Numbered from the stretch's first letter, positions 1 to 8,284 are shown. The stretch is 64,000 nucleotides of DNA from an uncultured delta proteobacterium (GCA_903911145.1 CAIWCD010000039.1:181576-245575); one strand, 5' to 3'. The notes: generated by a model from the sequence alone, not told the origin. Translations and numbers: made by a program.

Positions 1-2
1 TC

Positions 3-584
3 TTCGACAAGATCCCGCCCAAGCGCGACCTCGCGAGCGCTGGGATCCGCGTCGTTCCTCCCGGCATCGTCCGCTACGGCGCGCACGTCGAGAAGGGCTG
101 CGTGGTGATGCCCGGCTACGTCAACATCGGAGCTCGCGTCGGCACCGGCAGCATGGTCGACACATGGGCCACGGTCGGCTCGTGCGCGCAGGTCGGGAAG
201 GGCGTGCATCTCTCGGGTGGCGTCGGCCTCGGCGGCGTGCTCGAGCCCGCTGGCGCGCGGCCCGTCATCATCGAAGACGGCGCGTTCATCGGCAGTCGCT
301 GCGTCGTCGTCGAGGGCGTGCTCGTCGAGGAAGAGGCAGTGCTCGGCGCGGGCGTGGTGCTCACCGCCTCGACTCCGATCATCGACGTCACGGGCGCGAA
401 CGAAGTCGTGCACAAGGGGCGCGTGCCAGCGCGCAGCGTGGTGGTCGCGGGCGTGCGTCCGCGCAGATTCCCCGCAGGCGAATATCTGCTTCCGTGCGCG
501 CTGATCATCGGACAGCGCAGCGAGAGCACCGACCGCAAAACCTCGCTCAACGCGGCGCTGCGCGATTTTTCGGTGAGCGCGTGA
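3..584 (+). CDS. dapD: Tetrahydrodipicolinate N-succinyltransferase (C-terminal part; 5' end outside window)
   Basis: Transfers succinyl from succinyl-CoA to tetrahydrodipicolinate in the succinylase branch of diaminopimelate/lysine synthesis, in the cytosol. The reading frame is open from base 3, so only the C-terminal 193 residues are present and the start lies upstream of the window. Seen: the left-handed beta-helix hexapeptide pattern (VVMPGYVNIGARVGTGSMVD, then GSCAQVGKGVHLSGGVGLGG and DGAFIGSRCVVVEGVLVEE), which is the DapD signature, followed by a C-terminal segment with RKTSLNAALRDF. It is followed after 58 nt by dapE, the enzyme two steps later in the pathway, which supports the assignment over other hexapeptide acyltransferases. 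Confidence 0.93.
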   Translation, partial: FDKIPPKRDLASAGIRVVPPGIVRYGAHVEKGCVVMPGYVNIGARVGTGSMVDTWATVGSCAQVGKGVHLSGGVGLGGVLEPAGARPVIIEDGAFIGSRCVVVEGVLVEEEAVLGAGVVLTASTPIIDVTGANEVVHKGRVPARSVVVAGVRPRRFPAGEYLLPCALIIGQRSESTDRKTSLNAALRDFSVSA

Positions 585-641
585 TCCGTTCTTGCCCGCT
601 CCCAGCGCGGTCGCGCGCGATCTCTTGCCGAGGCGGCGCGA

Positions 642-664
642 GATGATTGGTACTCAAAGCATCG
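642..664. repeat. Dyad-box repeat locus 1 (single box, at dapE start)
   Basis: One 12-mer box TTGGTACTCAAA (647-658) matching the window-wide consensus TTKGNRYNCMAA, flanked by GATGA and GCATCG. It forms the start codon and first six codons of dapE. It is the simplest member of the family described at 10042, 26534 and 32348. Confidence 0.6.
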
Positions 665-1770
665 ACGCGCAGATCCAGGAAGCGCTCTCCCTGCGGACGC
701 TGCGGCTGTGCGAATTCAAAAGCCCGATCGGCGAGGAGGATGCGCTCTGCTCCGCGCTGCAGCGCGACTGCGAGCAGGCGTGGGGGCGCGAGGTGCAGCG
801 GATCGGAAACTCGCTGGTGCTCGGCTCTGTCTCTGCGGACAAGCCCGCGATCGCGTTCTTCGGACACCTCGATACCGTGCCGCTGCAAGAGGGCGATTTC
901 CCGGCGCGGCGCGAGGGGGCACGGATCTTCGGGCGCGGCGCCTCGGACATGAAGGGCGGCATCGCGGTGCTGCTCGAGCTGTTCGAGCGGATGGGTCCGC
1001 AGCAGCGCGCGCAGCTCAAATGCGCACCGGTCGTGGTGCTCTACGATCGCGAAGAAGGTCCCTACGCCGAGAGCGGGCTGGGTCCCGTGCTCGAGGCGCG
1101 GCCCGATCTGCAGCGCGTGGCTCTCGCGCTCTGCCTCGAGCCGACTGACCTCGCAATCCAGCTCGGCTGCTGCGGAGCGATGCACGCGACCTTCACGTTT
1201 CACGGACGGGCCGCGCACAGCGCTCGACCGTGGCAGGGAGAGAACGCCGTGCACAAGGCCGGCGCTCTGCTCACGCAGCTGGGCTCGCTCGCGCCGAGAG
1301 AGATCTCGTTCGCGACCGGCATCGAGGGCACAGCGCCGCTGCTCTTTCGCGAAGTGCTCAGCTGCACGCGCATCGACGGCTTCACCGGCCGCAACGTCGT
1401 GCCCGCGCGCTGCACGCTCAATCTCAATTATCGATTCGCGCCCGGCAAGAGCGTCGAGAGCGCCGAGGCCGAGCTGCAGGCGCTCGCGAGAGAGTTCGGC
1501 GCCGAGTGCGTCGTCACTGATCGTGCGCCGTCGGGCCGTGTGGAGCTCGACAATCGCTGGCTGAGAAAGTTGCAGAAGACAACCAATTTGCCGTTCGAAG
1601 CGAAGCAGGCCTGGACCGACGTGGCGCGCCTTTCTGCTCTGGGAATTCCCGCCGCGAACTTCGGTCCGGGTGAGCAGGCGCAGGCGCACCAGCGGGGAGA
1701 GAGTTGCTCGGAAGCCGCTCTCTATGCGGCCTATCGCGCTCTACAGAGCCTGTTGGAGACCGCAGCGTGA
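643..1770 (+). CDS. dapE: Succinyl-diaminopimelate desuccinylase (M20 family)
   Basis: Zinc hydrolase that removes succinate from N-succinyl-LL-diaminopimelate, giving LL-DAP for lysine and peptidoglycan. The 375-residue protein has M20 metal-site motifs GHLDTVP (about residues 74-80), GRGASDMKGG (98-107) and the catalytic acidic pair in DREEGP (135-140), plus the dimerisation-domain region around GRAAHSARPWQGENA. The frame stays open upstream to a TTG at 592, but the ATG at 643 with GAGG about 10 nt ahead fits the family start better. That ATG lies inside a copy of the dyad repeat (GATGATTGGTACTCAAAGC), so the repeat supplies the first residues MIGTQSI. The stop overlaps folK. DapE is preferred over other M20 deacylases because dapD is directly upstream. 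Confidence 0.9.
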   Translation: MIGTQSIDAQIQEALSLRTLRLCEFKSPIGEEDALCSALQRDCEQAWGREVQRIGNSLVLGSVSADKPAIAFFGHLDTVPLQEGDFPARREGARIFGRGASDMKGGIAVLLELFERMGPQQRAQLKCAPVVVLYDREEGPYAESGLGPVLEARPDLQRVALALCLEPTDLAIQLGCCGAMHATFTFHGRAAHSARPWQGENAVHKAGALLTQLGSLAPREISFATGIEGTAPLLFREVLSCTRIDGFTGRNVVPARCTLNLNYRFAPGKSVESAEAELQALAREFGAECVVTDRAPSGRVELDNRWLRKLQKTTNLPFEAKQAWTDVARLSALGIPAANFGPGEQAQAHQRGESCSEAALYAAYRALQSLLETAA

Positions 1771-2339
1771 TCGACTGCTTCTTCGGCCTCGGCGCGAATC
1801 TGGGCGACCGGATGACGACGCTCGCGAAGGCGCTCGAGTTGGTCGCGCACACCGACGGCTTCTCTCTGCGCGGCGTCTCGCGCGTCTGGGAGACCGCGCC
1901 GGTCGGGCCTCCGCAGCCGCGCTATCTCAATGCCGTGGCGCGCGTTGGCTCGATGCTCTCGGCCCGTGCGACCTTGAAGCGGCTGCTCGACATCGAGGAG
2001 AAGCTCGGTCGGATCCGGCGCGAAAAGTGGGGCCCGCGCGAGATCGATCTCGATCTGCTCTTCTACGGAAATGCTGTCAGCCCAGGTCCGATCGAGTTGC
2101 CGCATCCCCGGTTGCACGAGCGCGCGTTTGTCCTCGCGCCTCTCTCCGAGCTCGCGCCGCAGCTGGTTCATCCTCTGCACGGAAAGTCGGTCGAATCGCT
2201 CCTGGCCGCTCTGGGCGCGGACGCGCGCGCGGGTGTGCAGGTGTTCGGGCCGTTGCGCAGGCGCCTCGATGGGCCAGAGAGCGATCTCGAAGCGCTCCCC
2301 GAAGGCGAAGGAGAGGCGGGCGCCGCACCGATCGTTTGA
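1767..2339 (+). CDS. folK: 2-amino-4-hydroxy-6-hydroxymethyldihydropteridine pyrophosphokinase (HPPK)
   Basis: Transfers pyrophosphate from ATP to 6-hydroxymethyl-dihydropterin in folate synthesis, in the cytosol. The 190-residue protein starts at GTG 1767, overlapping the dapE stop (GTGA), so translation is probably coupled. HPPK landmarks are clear: GLGANLGDR near the N-terminus, ETAPVGPPQPRYLNAV, and the signature GPREIDLDLLFYG (residues about 92-104). The C-terminus (about residues 150-190, after the HPPK fold) is a variable tail ending in APIV, whose last codons ATC GTT TGA are the left arm of a dyad repeat. The pairing with dapDE and the TPR lipoprotein appears to be positional only. 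Confidence 0.93.
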   Translation: MIDCFFGLGANLGDRMTTLAKALELVAHTDGFSLRGVSRVWETAPVGPPQPRYLNAVARVGSMLSARATLKRLLDIEEKLGRIRREKWGPREIDLDLLFYGNAVSPGPIELPHPRLHERAFVLAPLSELAPQLVHPLHGKSVESLLAALGADARAGVQVFGPLRRRLDGPESDLEALPEGEGEAGAAPIV

Positions 2340-2356
2340 ACACCAAGCATCTCGCG
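2330..2356. repeat. Dyad-box repeat locus 2 (at folK stop)
   Basis: Box TTTGAACACCAA at 2335-2346 with imperfect flanking arms GATCGTT and AAGCATC. The repeat contains the folK stop codon (ATC GTT TGA). The same GATCGTTTGAACACCAA string recurs at 62594 and, in reverse orientation, GATCGTTTGA closes the Nudix-MBL gene at 32391. Confidence 0.65.
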
Positions 2357-2429
2357 AAGCCCGCACTGGGCGCGGTCGAGCGCGCTCATGGGTGCACTCA
2401 GGGCGCGCCTGCGCTAAGCAACGCAGTCG

Positions 2430-3797
2430 ATGAATCCATCTTCGAATCGCTCCTGGTTTCGCGCCCTCCCTTCGCTGGCTGCGGCTCTCGCGCTCATCTC
2501 CTGCGAGAAGTCCGCGACGACTCCCGCGTCACCCGTGGCTGCCTCCGCGAACGCGCCCCGTGCGGCCGATTCCGCGACGGACGGTCTTGATCCGGCGGAT
2601 CAGAAGAAGCTGCTCGCCGCGGTGGATGCGCTCGCGGGCCCGCTGAAGGATCGCGCCAAGCCCTACGAGATCCTCTACGCGCTGGGAAATCTCTACTACG
2701 ACAACAACCGCTATCTCGAGGCGGTCGACTCGTTCCGCCAGGCGCTCGCGCTTGCGCAGCCGATCGAGGCCGAGGCCGATGCGCTGCGCGCGAAAGGCGT
2801 CAAGCCCGCGCCGGTGCTGCCCGCGGAGTGCAAGCTCAAGACGCCGGACGTCGCGCAGGCGCAGGTCGCGGCAGCGGCGAAAAGCTTCGCGGCGAGCGAT
2901 CCGGCGCGCGCGCTTCGCTGCGATCTCGAGGCGATCTCGACCCTCAACGATCTGCGCTCGCGCCACGCCGACGGGCTCTACCTCATTGGCCAACCGGAAG
3001 CCGCGCGCGAGGAGCATCTGCGCGTGCTCGCGCGCGTGAAGGATGCGCCCGAGTCGCTCTTCTTCGTCGGCGCGATCACGCTCGAGCAGAGCAACGGCGA
3101 CAAGATCCAGCTCGAGGAGGGCAAGCGCTACTGGAAGCGGCTGCTCGAGGTGGCGCCGAATCATCCGCGGGCCGCGCTGGTGAAGGAGAGTCTGCCCAAG
3201 GCCGACGTCATGTTTGCGCCGCGCACGGGCGACGCGCCGGCCGAGGAGCCCGCGCAAGCTGCTCCTTCCGCTGCGATGCCGTCGCAGCTCCCGCCCGGCC
3301 ATCCACCGCTGGGAGGCCAGGGGAGCGGTCCGGCGGCTCCTTCAGCTCCTGCCCCCGCGGTGACGGGAGGCCCGACTCCCGAGATGGTGCAGGCGGTCGC
3401 GCAGGCCGCGGCGCAGACGGAGCGCACGCCCGAACTCGAGAAGAGTCTCGACGCGCTCACCACGCAGGCCGAGGCCGATCTCGATGCGGGCCGCTACCAG
3501 CAAGCGCGCGACGAGATGGTGCGCGTGATGCCGATGCGTCCGAACGAGCCGCGCGTGGCGGCCGATCTGGGCGCGGCGATGGCCGGCCTGGGCAAACTCG
3601 AGATGGCAGAGCGCGTTCTCTCTCGCGCGCTGGCGGGCGATCCGCACCAGGCCAGAGCGCTCTACGAGATGGGCAAGCTGCTCGCGGCTCGCAAAGATGT
3701 CGCGGGTGCGCGGGAAAAGTTTCTCGCGGTGAAGTCCGCCGATGCGAAGTTTGCCACCGCGCACGGTGTCGACGCGGAGTTGGGCAAACTGAAGTAG
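2430..3797 (+). CDS. TPR-repeat lipoprotein
   Basis: Predicted lipoprotein of 455 residues: signal peptide with lipobox LISC (Cys25), then an Ala/Pro-rich linker. The first folded part (about residues 60-260) has helical tetratricopeptide-like stretches (YEILYALGNLYYDNNRYLEAVDSFRQAL written in part as GNLYYDNNRYLEAVDSF). A low-complexity Pro/Ala/Gly linker (about 270-320) leads to a second TPR-like block (about 340-455) with LDAGRYQQARDEMVRVMP and LGKLEMAERVLSRALAGDP. TPR proteins of this type scaffold envelope complexes; no partner is evident here. It follows folK by 90 nt, which contain repeat locus 2, and converges on the DUF4442 gene. Function unknown beyond protein-protein interaction. 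Confidence 0.75.
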   Translation: MNPSSNRSWFRALPSLAAALALISCEKSATTPASPVAASANAPRAADSATDGLDPADQKKLLAAVDALAGPLKDRAKPYEILYALGNLYYDNNRYLEAVDSFRQALALAQPIEAEADALRAKGVKPAPVLPAECKLKTPDVAQAQVAAAAKSFAASDPARALRCDLEAISTLNDLRSRHADGLYLIGQPEAAREEHLRVLARVKDAPESLFFVGAITLEQSNGDKIQLEEGKRYWKRLLEVAPNHPRAALVKESLPKADVMFAPRTGDAPAEEPAQAAPSAAMPSQLPPGHPPLGGQGSGPAAPSAPAPAVTGGPTPEMVQAVAQAAAQTERTPELEKSLDALTTQAEADLDAGRYQQARDEMVRVMPMRPNEPRVAADLGAAMAGLGKLEMAERVLSRALAGDPHQARALYEMGKLLAARKDVAGAREKFLAVKSADAKFATAHGVDAELGKLK

Positions 3798-3827
3798 CGG
3801 GGCTTTGGGGCGTCGAGATTCCTTGCC

Positions 3828-3861
3828 GTGAATCAGGATTCAAAAACTGAATCACGATTCA
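3828..3861. repeat. Two tandem 14-bp dyads between convergent genes
   Basis: TGAATCAGGATTCA and TGAATCACGATTCA, each a dyad TGAATC-NN-GATTCA, lie in tandem separated by AAAAC in the 109-bp gap between the TPR lipoprotein and the DUF4442 gene. The spacing of dyad centres is 19 bp. The sequence could be a double operator, a bidirectional terminator-like structure or a short repeat; its box differs from the TTKGNRYNCMAA family. Confidence 0.5.
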
Positions 3862-3906
3862 TCGGGCAGTGCCCAGCGCGTAGAAACCAACCCCCAGGGC
3901 CCACTT

Positions 3907-4410
3907 CTACTGCTTGCTCTTGAGCTTGAACGACCAGGTGATCTCGAACTCCGCGATCACCGTGCCGTCCTTCTGCGTGCCGATCGACTTCGCCGTGAAG
4001 AGCTGCGCCTCTCCTGTCGCGACCGCGCGCGCGATCGTCTCCTGCATCGCCGCTCCATCGACGAATGAGAAGAGCGCATCCTGCGTCGCCTTCTTGGTGA
4101 ACTTCGCGGTCAGCCCAGTCACAAGAGACGAGATCTTCTTGCCGCTCTTCTCGATGAAGAAGAGCGCGGGGGCGCCTGTCGACATCTCTGCCGCCATCGC
4201 TTGAGCGGCGAAGTAGGTCGAGCGAAACGGATTCTGTGTCTTCCATCCCGCGGGCAGATGGACATCGCAGCCGGCCTCTTCGAGACGCCGGATGCGCAGA
4301 CCCGCGAAGGCCGCGAGCGGCAACTGGCTCCAGAGCGCCACGCGAATCGCGAGCGGATTGCGCGCAAGCGACTGCATTCGGGCTGCGCGGTTCTTGACCA
4401 TCGAGGACAT
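3907..4410 (-). CDS. DUF4442 domain (hotdog-fold thioesterase-like) protein
   Basis: A 167-residue protein resembling the DUF4442 family, which has a hotdog fold and is related to PaaI-type acyl-CoA thioesterases. Family-like features are NPFRSTYFAAQAMAAEMSTG in the central helix and the C-terminal strands ending in GTVIAEFEITWSFKLK. The frame is open to 4536, but the ATG at 4410 begins directly before a typical N-terminus (MSSMVKNRAARM). It is the third gene of a minus-strand group after the class II aldolase and the lipoprotein hydrolase, 35 nt behind the latter. The substrate is unknown; catalytic activity is not assured because DUF4442 members often lack the classic hotdog acid residue. 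Confidence 0.7.
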   Translation of the reverse strand: MSSMVKNRAARMQSLARNPLAIRVALWSQLPLAAFAGLRIRRLEEAGCDVHLPAGWKTQNPFRSTYFAAQAMAAEMSTGAPALFFIEKSGKKISSLVTGLTAKFTKKATQDALFSFVDGAAMQETIARAVATGEAQLFTAKSIGTQKDGTVIAEFEITWSFKLKSKQ

Positions 4411-4445
4411 GCGGACTCCAGAGTGATGCAGCGGTACGCGAGCGG

Positions 4446-5369
4446 CTACTTCGCGGTCGGGCTCGAGGGCGGAAGCGGCGCGACGAAGCTGTCGAGTGCG
4501 CGGTTGAACGCGTCCGCGTCGTCGAGCATCAGCCAATGCGAGACGGACGGGATTCCCGCTCTGGGCGCGGTCGGGACGAGCGACGAGAAGCGCACCACGA
4601 ACAGATTGTCGGCCGCTTCAACAGAGAAGAGGGAGAGTGGGCTCTTCGCCAGATCCTGTGGGGGAATGAAGCGGGCCATGCTTGCGCGCAGCGGCGCGAA
4701 GGCTTTCGGATCGAGGTTCGCGAACGACTTGAGCACGCGCTCCTTCGTCTGCGCGCGGGCAGGCGGTCCCAGCATCTCTTCGAAGAGCGCCGACTCCTTC
4801 GCGAGATCGTTGCCGAGCGCGATGTCGCTCTTGATGAACTCGAGGATCTCCTCGGGCGTTCCGGCGCGACTGAAGTCGCCGATGGCGTCGACGAAAACGA
4901 GGCCCGCGAGCATGTCGCTGTGCTTGGCCGCGTAGGCCTGCAGCGCGCAGCCCGAGATGCTGTGGCCGACGAGAATGAAGCGCGTCAACTGCAGCGCGCG
5001 CGCGACAGCGTCGACGTCTTCGGCGAGACCTTCGATCGTGTAGCTGTCTGGGAGAGCGCGCGCAGACTGGCCGTGGCCGCGTGCATCGAAGGCGATCGCA
5101 CGGCGCGTCTCGCGCAGATGGTCGAGCTGCGCTCGCCAGATCTCGACGTCGCCGCCGAGGCCGTGCAGGAAGATCACGGGAGCGAGCGTGCTCGCCATGT
5201 CGCCGCCGTCGGAGACATGGAGCAGTCCGACGGGACCTTGAATGAACGAGCTGTGCTCCGCGCGAAGCACGTCGACAGTCGGCCGCTTCTGGCCGAACAC
5301 GCAGGAGGCGAGCAGCGCGCAAAGCAGCGCCCCGCCTGCTCGAGCGGTGATCGTGGAGTTTGTTTTCAT
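4446..5369 (-). CDS. Alpha/beta-fold hydrolase, predicted lipoprotein
   Basis: A 307-residue alpha/beta hydrolase with a signal peptide and lipobox LASC (Cys23), hence probably membrane-anchored. Motifs: oxyanion-hole HG in VIFLHGLGGD (about 65-74), DARGHGQSA, and nucleophile elbow GHSISG (Ser137). The catalytic acid is probably in the region FVVRF..., and a His lies in SVSHWLMLDD near the C-terminus. The ATG at 5369 has GGGAG just upstream and overlaps the aldolase stop by 4 nt, which implies translational coupling. The substrate cannot be read from the sequence; esterase or C-C hydrolase is likely. Confidence 0.8.
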   Translation of the reverse strand: MKTNSTITARAGGALLCALLASCVFGQKRPTVDVLRAEHSSFIQGPVGLLHVSDGGDMASTLAPVIFLHGLGGDVEIWRAQLDHLRETRRAIAFDARGHGQSARALPDSYTIEGLAEDVDAVARALQLTRFILVGHSISGCALQAYAAKHSDMLAGLVFVDAIGDFSRAGTPEEILEFIKSDIALGNDLAKESALFEEMLGPPARAQTKERVLKSFANLDPKAFAPLRASMARFIPPQDLAKSPLSLFSVEAADNLFVVRFSSLVPTAPRAGIPSVSHWLMLDDADAFNRALDSFVAPLPPSSPTAK

Positions 5370-6064
5370 TCGCTCTCCCAAGGCCTGCGCACGCGCTTGC
5401 TCATCCGCGCCAGATTGCGGATGCGCTGCCCTTCAAGTTCGCGAACTTCATTCGCCGGCAGCGGCGTCGGCGCACGCCGCAGGCTCGCGAGGAGCTGCAC
5501 GCGCGCGACACCTTCGAGCATCTCCATCTTGTCGCACGCGTCGAACATCGCATTCGCACCGCGGCCCATTGCGAGCGCGCCGTGGCGCTCCATCAGAACG
5601 CAGTCGTGCGCGGCGAGATGCGGCCGCACCGCCTCTGCAACCGCTGGCCCGCCCGGCGTCGCGTAGGCCGCCGTGGGAACCTCGCCGAGCGCCGTCACCG
5701 CTTCCGGCATGCACGCAATGAGCGTCTCGCCCGAGAGCGTGAGCGCCACGGCGTGCGCGGGATGCGCGTGCACCACGGCGAGACAATCGGGCCGCTCTTG
5801 ATAACAAGCGAGATGAAGCAGGAGCTCGCTCGAGGGACGCAGGAGCTCACTCTGCGGCGCGCCATCCATCTCGCAGACGACGAGCTGCTCCTCGCGCAGA
5901 AAGCCCTTGTTGATTCCCGCGGGCGTGCAGAGCAGACGGCGCGGTCCGAGTCGCGCGGAGAGATTTCCCTCGCCGCCGTTGATCAGGCCGCGCGCGTAGA
6001 GGCGCCGGCCGACCTCGACCATCTGCGCGCGCAGCGCTCGTTCGCTGGGGAGTTCGGGAAGCAT
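5366..6064 (-). CDS. Class II aldolase/adducin family protein
   Basis: A 232-residue zinc-dependent class II aldolase of the L-fuculose-1-phosphate/L-ribulose-5-phosphate epimerase group. Seen: GNLSAR phosphate-binding motif (33-38), catalytic PSSE with Glu80, zinc ligands in VHAHPAH (His99, His101) and a third His in ERHGALA (His161). All key residues are present, so the enzyme is probably active on a sugar phosphate or a related aldol such as a methylthioribulose-type substrate; the exact substrate is open. It is the first gene of the minus-strand group that continues into the lipoprotein hydrolase and DUF4442 genes, and it is divergent from kdsD. Confidence 0.85.
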   Translation of the reverse strand: MLPELPSERALRAQMVEVGRRLYARGLINGGEGNLSARLGPRRLLCTPAGINKGFLREEQLVVCEMDGAPQSELLRPSSELLLHLACYQERPDCLAVVHAHPAHAVALTLSGETLIACMPEAVTALGEVPTAAYATPGGPAVAEAVRPHLAAHDCVLMERHGALAMGRGANAMFDACDKMEMLEGVARVQLLASLRRAPTPLPANEVRELEGQRIRNLARMSKRVRRPWESE

Positions 6065-6203
6065 GAGGTGCGCCGCGTGTAGCGTGCTTTCGGCGAGAGA
6101 GGCAAGCGGCTGCGCGACGGGTTGTGCTGCATTTTCGGCATGGACGGCGCGCCCTCATGCCGCGTGCGTCGGGGCGCGGCTTTCGTGATAGAGCGCGCGC
6201 CCC

Positions 6204-7337
6204 ATGGCCAAGAAGAGTCCGGCGACTCGCGCCACAGCAAGCGTCGCGCTACCCGAATCCAGGCCCGCGACCCGATCGCGCAAAGCCTTGCTGGGCGCGG
6301 CTCTGCGCGTTGTGCATCGCGCGACCGCGATCCCGCGCGGGTCCGCGCACAGTGAGAGCCAGCTCGCGAAGGACGGCCTCGACTACGCCCGCTCGGTCGT
6401 GCGCAACGAGGCGCTCGCGATCGCCTCTCTCGAGGCCCGCCTCAACGGCGCCTTCTCGACCGCGGTGCAGCTCGTGCTCTCCTGCCGCGGCCGCGTCGTC
6501 GTCACCGGGATGGGCAAGCCCGGCTTCATCGCGCAGAAGCTCAGCGCGACGTTTGCCTCGACGGGAACTCCCTCGCTCTATCTGCATCCCGCGGAGGCCG
6601 TGCACGGCGATCTCGGCCGTCTCGTGCCGGGCGATCTGGTGCTCGCGCTCTCCAACAGCGGCGAGACCGACGAGGTCGTGCGGCTGCTCCCTTCCCTCAA
6701 GCGGATGGCGACGCCGATCATCGCGCTCACCGGTGATCCGAAGAGCCAGCTCGCGCGCGCGGCCGACGTCGTCCTCGAGATCGGTCCGACTCCCGAGGCC
6801 TGTCCGCTCGGCCTCGCCCCGACGACGAGCACCATCGCGCTGCTCGCGCTCGGCGATGCGCTGGCGATGACCGTGCTCAACCAGCGCGGCTTCTCCGCCG
6901 AGCAGTTCGCCGAGCTGCATCCGGCCGGACAGCTCGGGCGTCGCCTCCTGCGCGTGCGCGAGCTGATGCGTTCAGGCGATGCGAATCCGGTCGTGCGCGC
7001 CGATGCGCCGCTGCGCGAAGCGGTCGCCGTCATGACGCGCACCGAAGGCCGCCCGGGCGCCACCAGCGTGGTCGACGCGCGCGGGAAGCTCGTCGGCATC
7101 TTCACGGACGGCGATCTGCGGCGCCTCGTTGAGGCCGGAGATGTGAACTTCTCCCGGCCCGTCTCGAGCGCGATGGGCAAGGGTCCCTGCACGGTTTCGC
7201 CCGACGATCTGGCGTTCAGCGCGGCGGAGCTGCTGCGCGAGAAGCAGATCGATCAGGTGCCAGTGGTCGACGAGAAGGGCCGGCCTGTCGGACTTCTCGA
7301 CGTGCAGGATCTCCTCGCGGCGCAGCTGTTCACGTAG
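6204..7337 (+). CDS. kdsD: D-arabinose-5-phosphate isomerase (KdsD/KpsF type)
   Basis: Interconverts ribulose-5-phosphate and arabinose-5-phosphate, the first step to Kdo for lipopolysaccharide; its presence indicates a Gram-negative envelope. The 377-residue protein has an SIS domain (about 70-215: GKPGFIAQKLSATFASTGTP, HGDLGRL, SNSGETDE) and a pair of CBS domains (about 250-377: IFTDGDLRR, QVPVVDEKGRPVGLLDVQD). It carries about 45 extra N-terminal residues (Ala/Arg-rich) compared with the usual 325-residue family length, so the true start may lie further in. Its stop codon is followed after 3 nt by the covarying hairpin element. Confidence 0.9.
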   Translation: MAKKSPATRATASVALPESRPATRSRKALLGAALRVVHRATAIPRGSAHSESQLAKDGLDYARSVVRNEALAIASLEARLNGAFSTAVQLVLSCRGRVVVTGMGKPGFIAQKLSATFASTGTPSLYLHPAEAVHGDLGRLVPGDLVLALSNSGETDEVVRLLPSLKRMATPIIALTGDPKSQLARAADVVLEIGPTPEACPLGLAPTTSTIALLALGDALAMTVLNQRGFSAEQFAELHPAGQLGRRLLRVRELMRSGDANPVVRADAPLREAVAVMTRTEGRPGATSVVDARGKLVGIFTDGDLRRLVEAGDVNFSRPVSSAMGKGPCTVSPDDLAFSAAELLREKQIDQVPVVDEKGRPVGLLDVQDLLAAQLFT

Positions 7338-7340
7338 GGC

Positions 7341-7469
7341 GCGGCTGGGTGCCGATGGTGCCGGCCGTGCTCGGACATGCATCCGCGGCCGACGCAGAAT
7401 GTGCTCATCCAAAGCTTCGTAGGGCCGCTCCTGAACTGCGCGCGGCCGGCACCATCGGTGCCCAGCCGC
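7341..7469. ncRNA. Covarying hairpin element, copy 1 (candidate structured RNA or hairpin mobile element)
   Basis: A 26-bp stem (7341-7366 with 7444-7469, two G.U-type pairs and no mismatch) closes a 77-nt loop. The loop is nearly identical to that of copy 2 at 34729-34860: the first 40 nt differ by two transitions, a ~15-nt middle part is unrelated, and the last 22 nt (GGGCCGCTCCTGAACTGCGC...) are identical. The stem arms differ between copies at 12 of 26 positions, yet 10 of these are compensated on the other arm. Inside the loop both copies keep a small hairpin CGGA-CATGCA-TCCG and a GTGCTC direct repeat. It starts 3 nt after the kdsD stop. The expressed strand is unknown. Confidence 0.6.
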
Positions 7470-7517
7470 TATGACCGATCGAAAAGAGGCAAGAAGTCGC
7501 ATCGCGCGCATTCCGTC

Positions 7518-7546
7518 TTGACGCGACGCGCCTTCGCTCCTAGATG
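7518..7546 (+). promoter_or_regulatory. Candidate sigma70-type promoter of fadR-etfBA
   Basis: TTGACG (7518-7523) and TAGATG (7541-7546) are separated by 17 bp; the -35 box matches at 5 of 6 positions and the -10 box at 3 of 6. Transcription would start near 7553, just ahead of the palindrome at 7558, which is the right place for a repressor block. Confidence 0.5.
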
Positions 7547-7557
7547 TTCGCCGCGAA

Positions 7558-7579
7558 AATGAATGAGCGTTCATTCATT
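7558..7579. promoter_or_regulatory. FadR-type operator palindrome
   Basis: AATGAATGA, a 4-nt centre, then the exact complement TCATTCATT. This matches the half-site layout TGAATGA-N4-TCATTCA known for the TetR-family FadR repressor of Bacillus, which controls fatty acid degradation including etfB-etfA. It lies between the candidate promoter and the start of the TetR gene that is followed by etfB-etfA, so autoregulation by acyl-CoA-responsive FadR is the natural reading. Confidence 0.75.
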
Positions 7580-7636
7580 CCTGCGGTGTCACTCTCTCCA
7601 CGAGGGAGGCGCGCGCAAGTTTCTCGAGGAGAAGCG

Positions 7637-8284
7637 GTGGCCACCGGTGCGCGCGGCACGCAGAAGCAGGACAAGCGCGCGCGCATTCTCGATGCTGCCG
7701 TGAAGGTCTTTGCCGAGTGCGGATTTTTCAGTGCGACGATCGCGCAGGTCGCGCGTGAGGCGGGCATCGCGGACGGGACGATCTACCTCTACTTCAAGAG
7801 CAAGGATGAGCTGCTCACCGTTCTCTTCGACGAGAAGATGTCGGCGATCCTCGGCGAGGCGAAGGCGCAGATCGCGCGGGAGCCGGATGCGCCGTCGCGG
7901 CTGACGCGGTTCATCCATCACCATTTCTCGCTCGTGGAGAAGAGCCCGCAGCTCGCGTCGGTGCTGATCGTCGAGCTGCGCCAGAGCGCGCAGCTGCTCA
8001 AGCAGATCGAGAAGGCCAAGCTCGCCGCTTATCTCGATCTGATCGCGGAGATCGTGCGCGAGGGGCAGGGTGCAGGTGCATTCGTCGAGGGCGTTTCGCC
8101 CGGCACCGTCAAGCGCGCGCTCTTCGGCGCTCTCGACGAATCGGCGCTCGCGTGGCTCGTGACGGGCCGCAAAGGTTCACTGAAAAAAGCCGCCACCGAA
8201 GTGGCGACCCTGTTCGTCCGCGGGCTGCTCGTGCCGCGCTCCAAGTTTTCCAAGTTCGCACTGTCAACCGGAGGTGAAGCGTGA
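7637..8284 (+). CDS. fadR: TetR-family repressor, FadR-like (fatty acid degradation/ETF control)
   Basis: A 215-residue TetR regulator. The N-terminal helix-turn-helix is typical (ILDAAVKVFAECGFFSATIA, then AREAGIADGTIYLYFKSKDE), followed by a helical ligand domain. The frame is open from 7544, but that stretch contains the operator, so I take the GTG at 7637, which has GAGGAG 5 nt upstream. The stop overlaps the etfB GTG (GTGA). In Bacillus and several other bacteria a TetR-type FadR releases DNA on binding long-chain acyl-CoA and controls etfBA and beta-oxidation genes. The upstream palindrome and the downstream etfBA make that role likely here; the ligand is inferred. Confidence 0.85.
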   Translation: MATGARGTQKQDKRARILDAAVKVFAECGFFSATIAQVAREAGIADGTIYLYFKSKDELLTVLFDEKMSAILGEAKAQIAREPDAPSRLTRFIHHHFSLVEKSPQLASVLIVELRQSAQLLKQIEKAKLAAYLDLIAEIVREGQGAGAFVEGVSPGTVKRALFGALDESALAWLVTGRKGSLKKAATEVATLFVRGLLVPRSKFSKFALSTGGEA

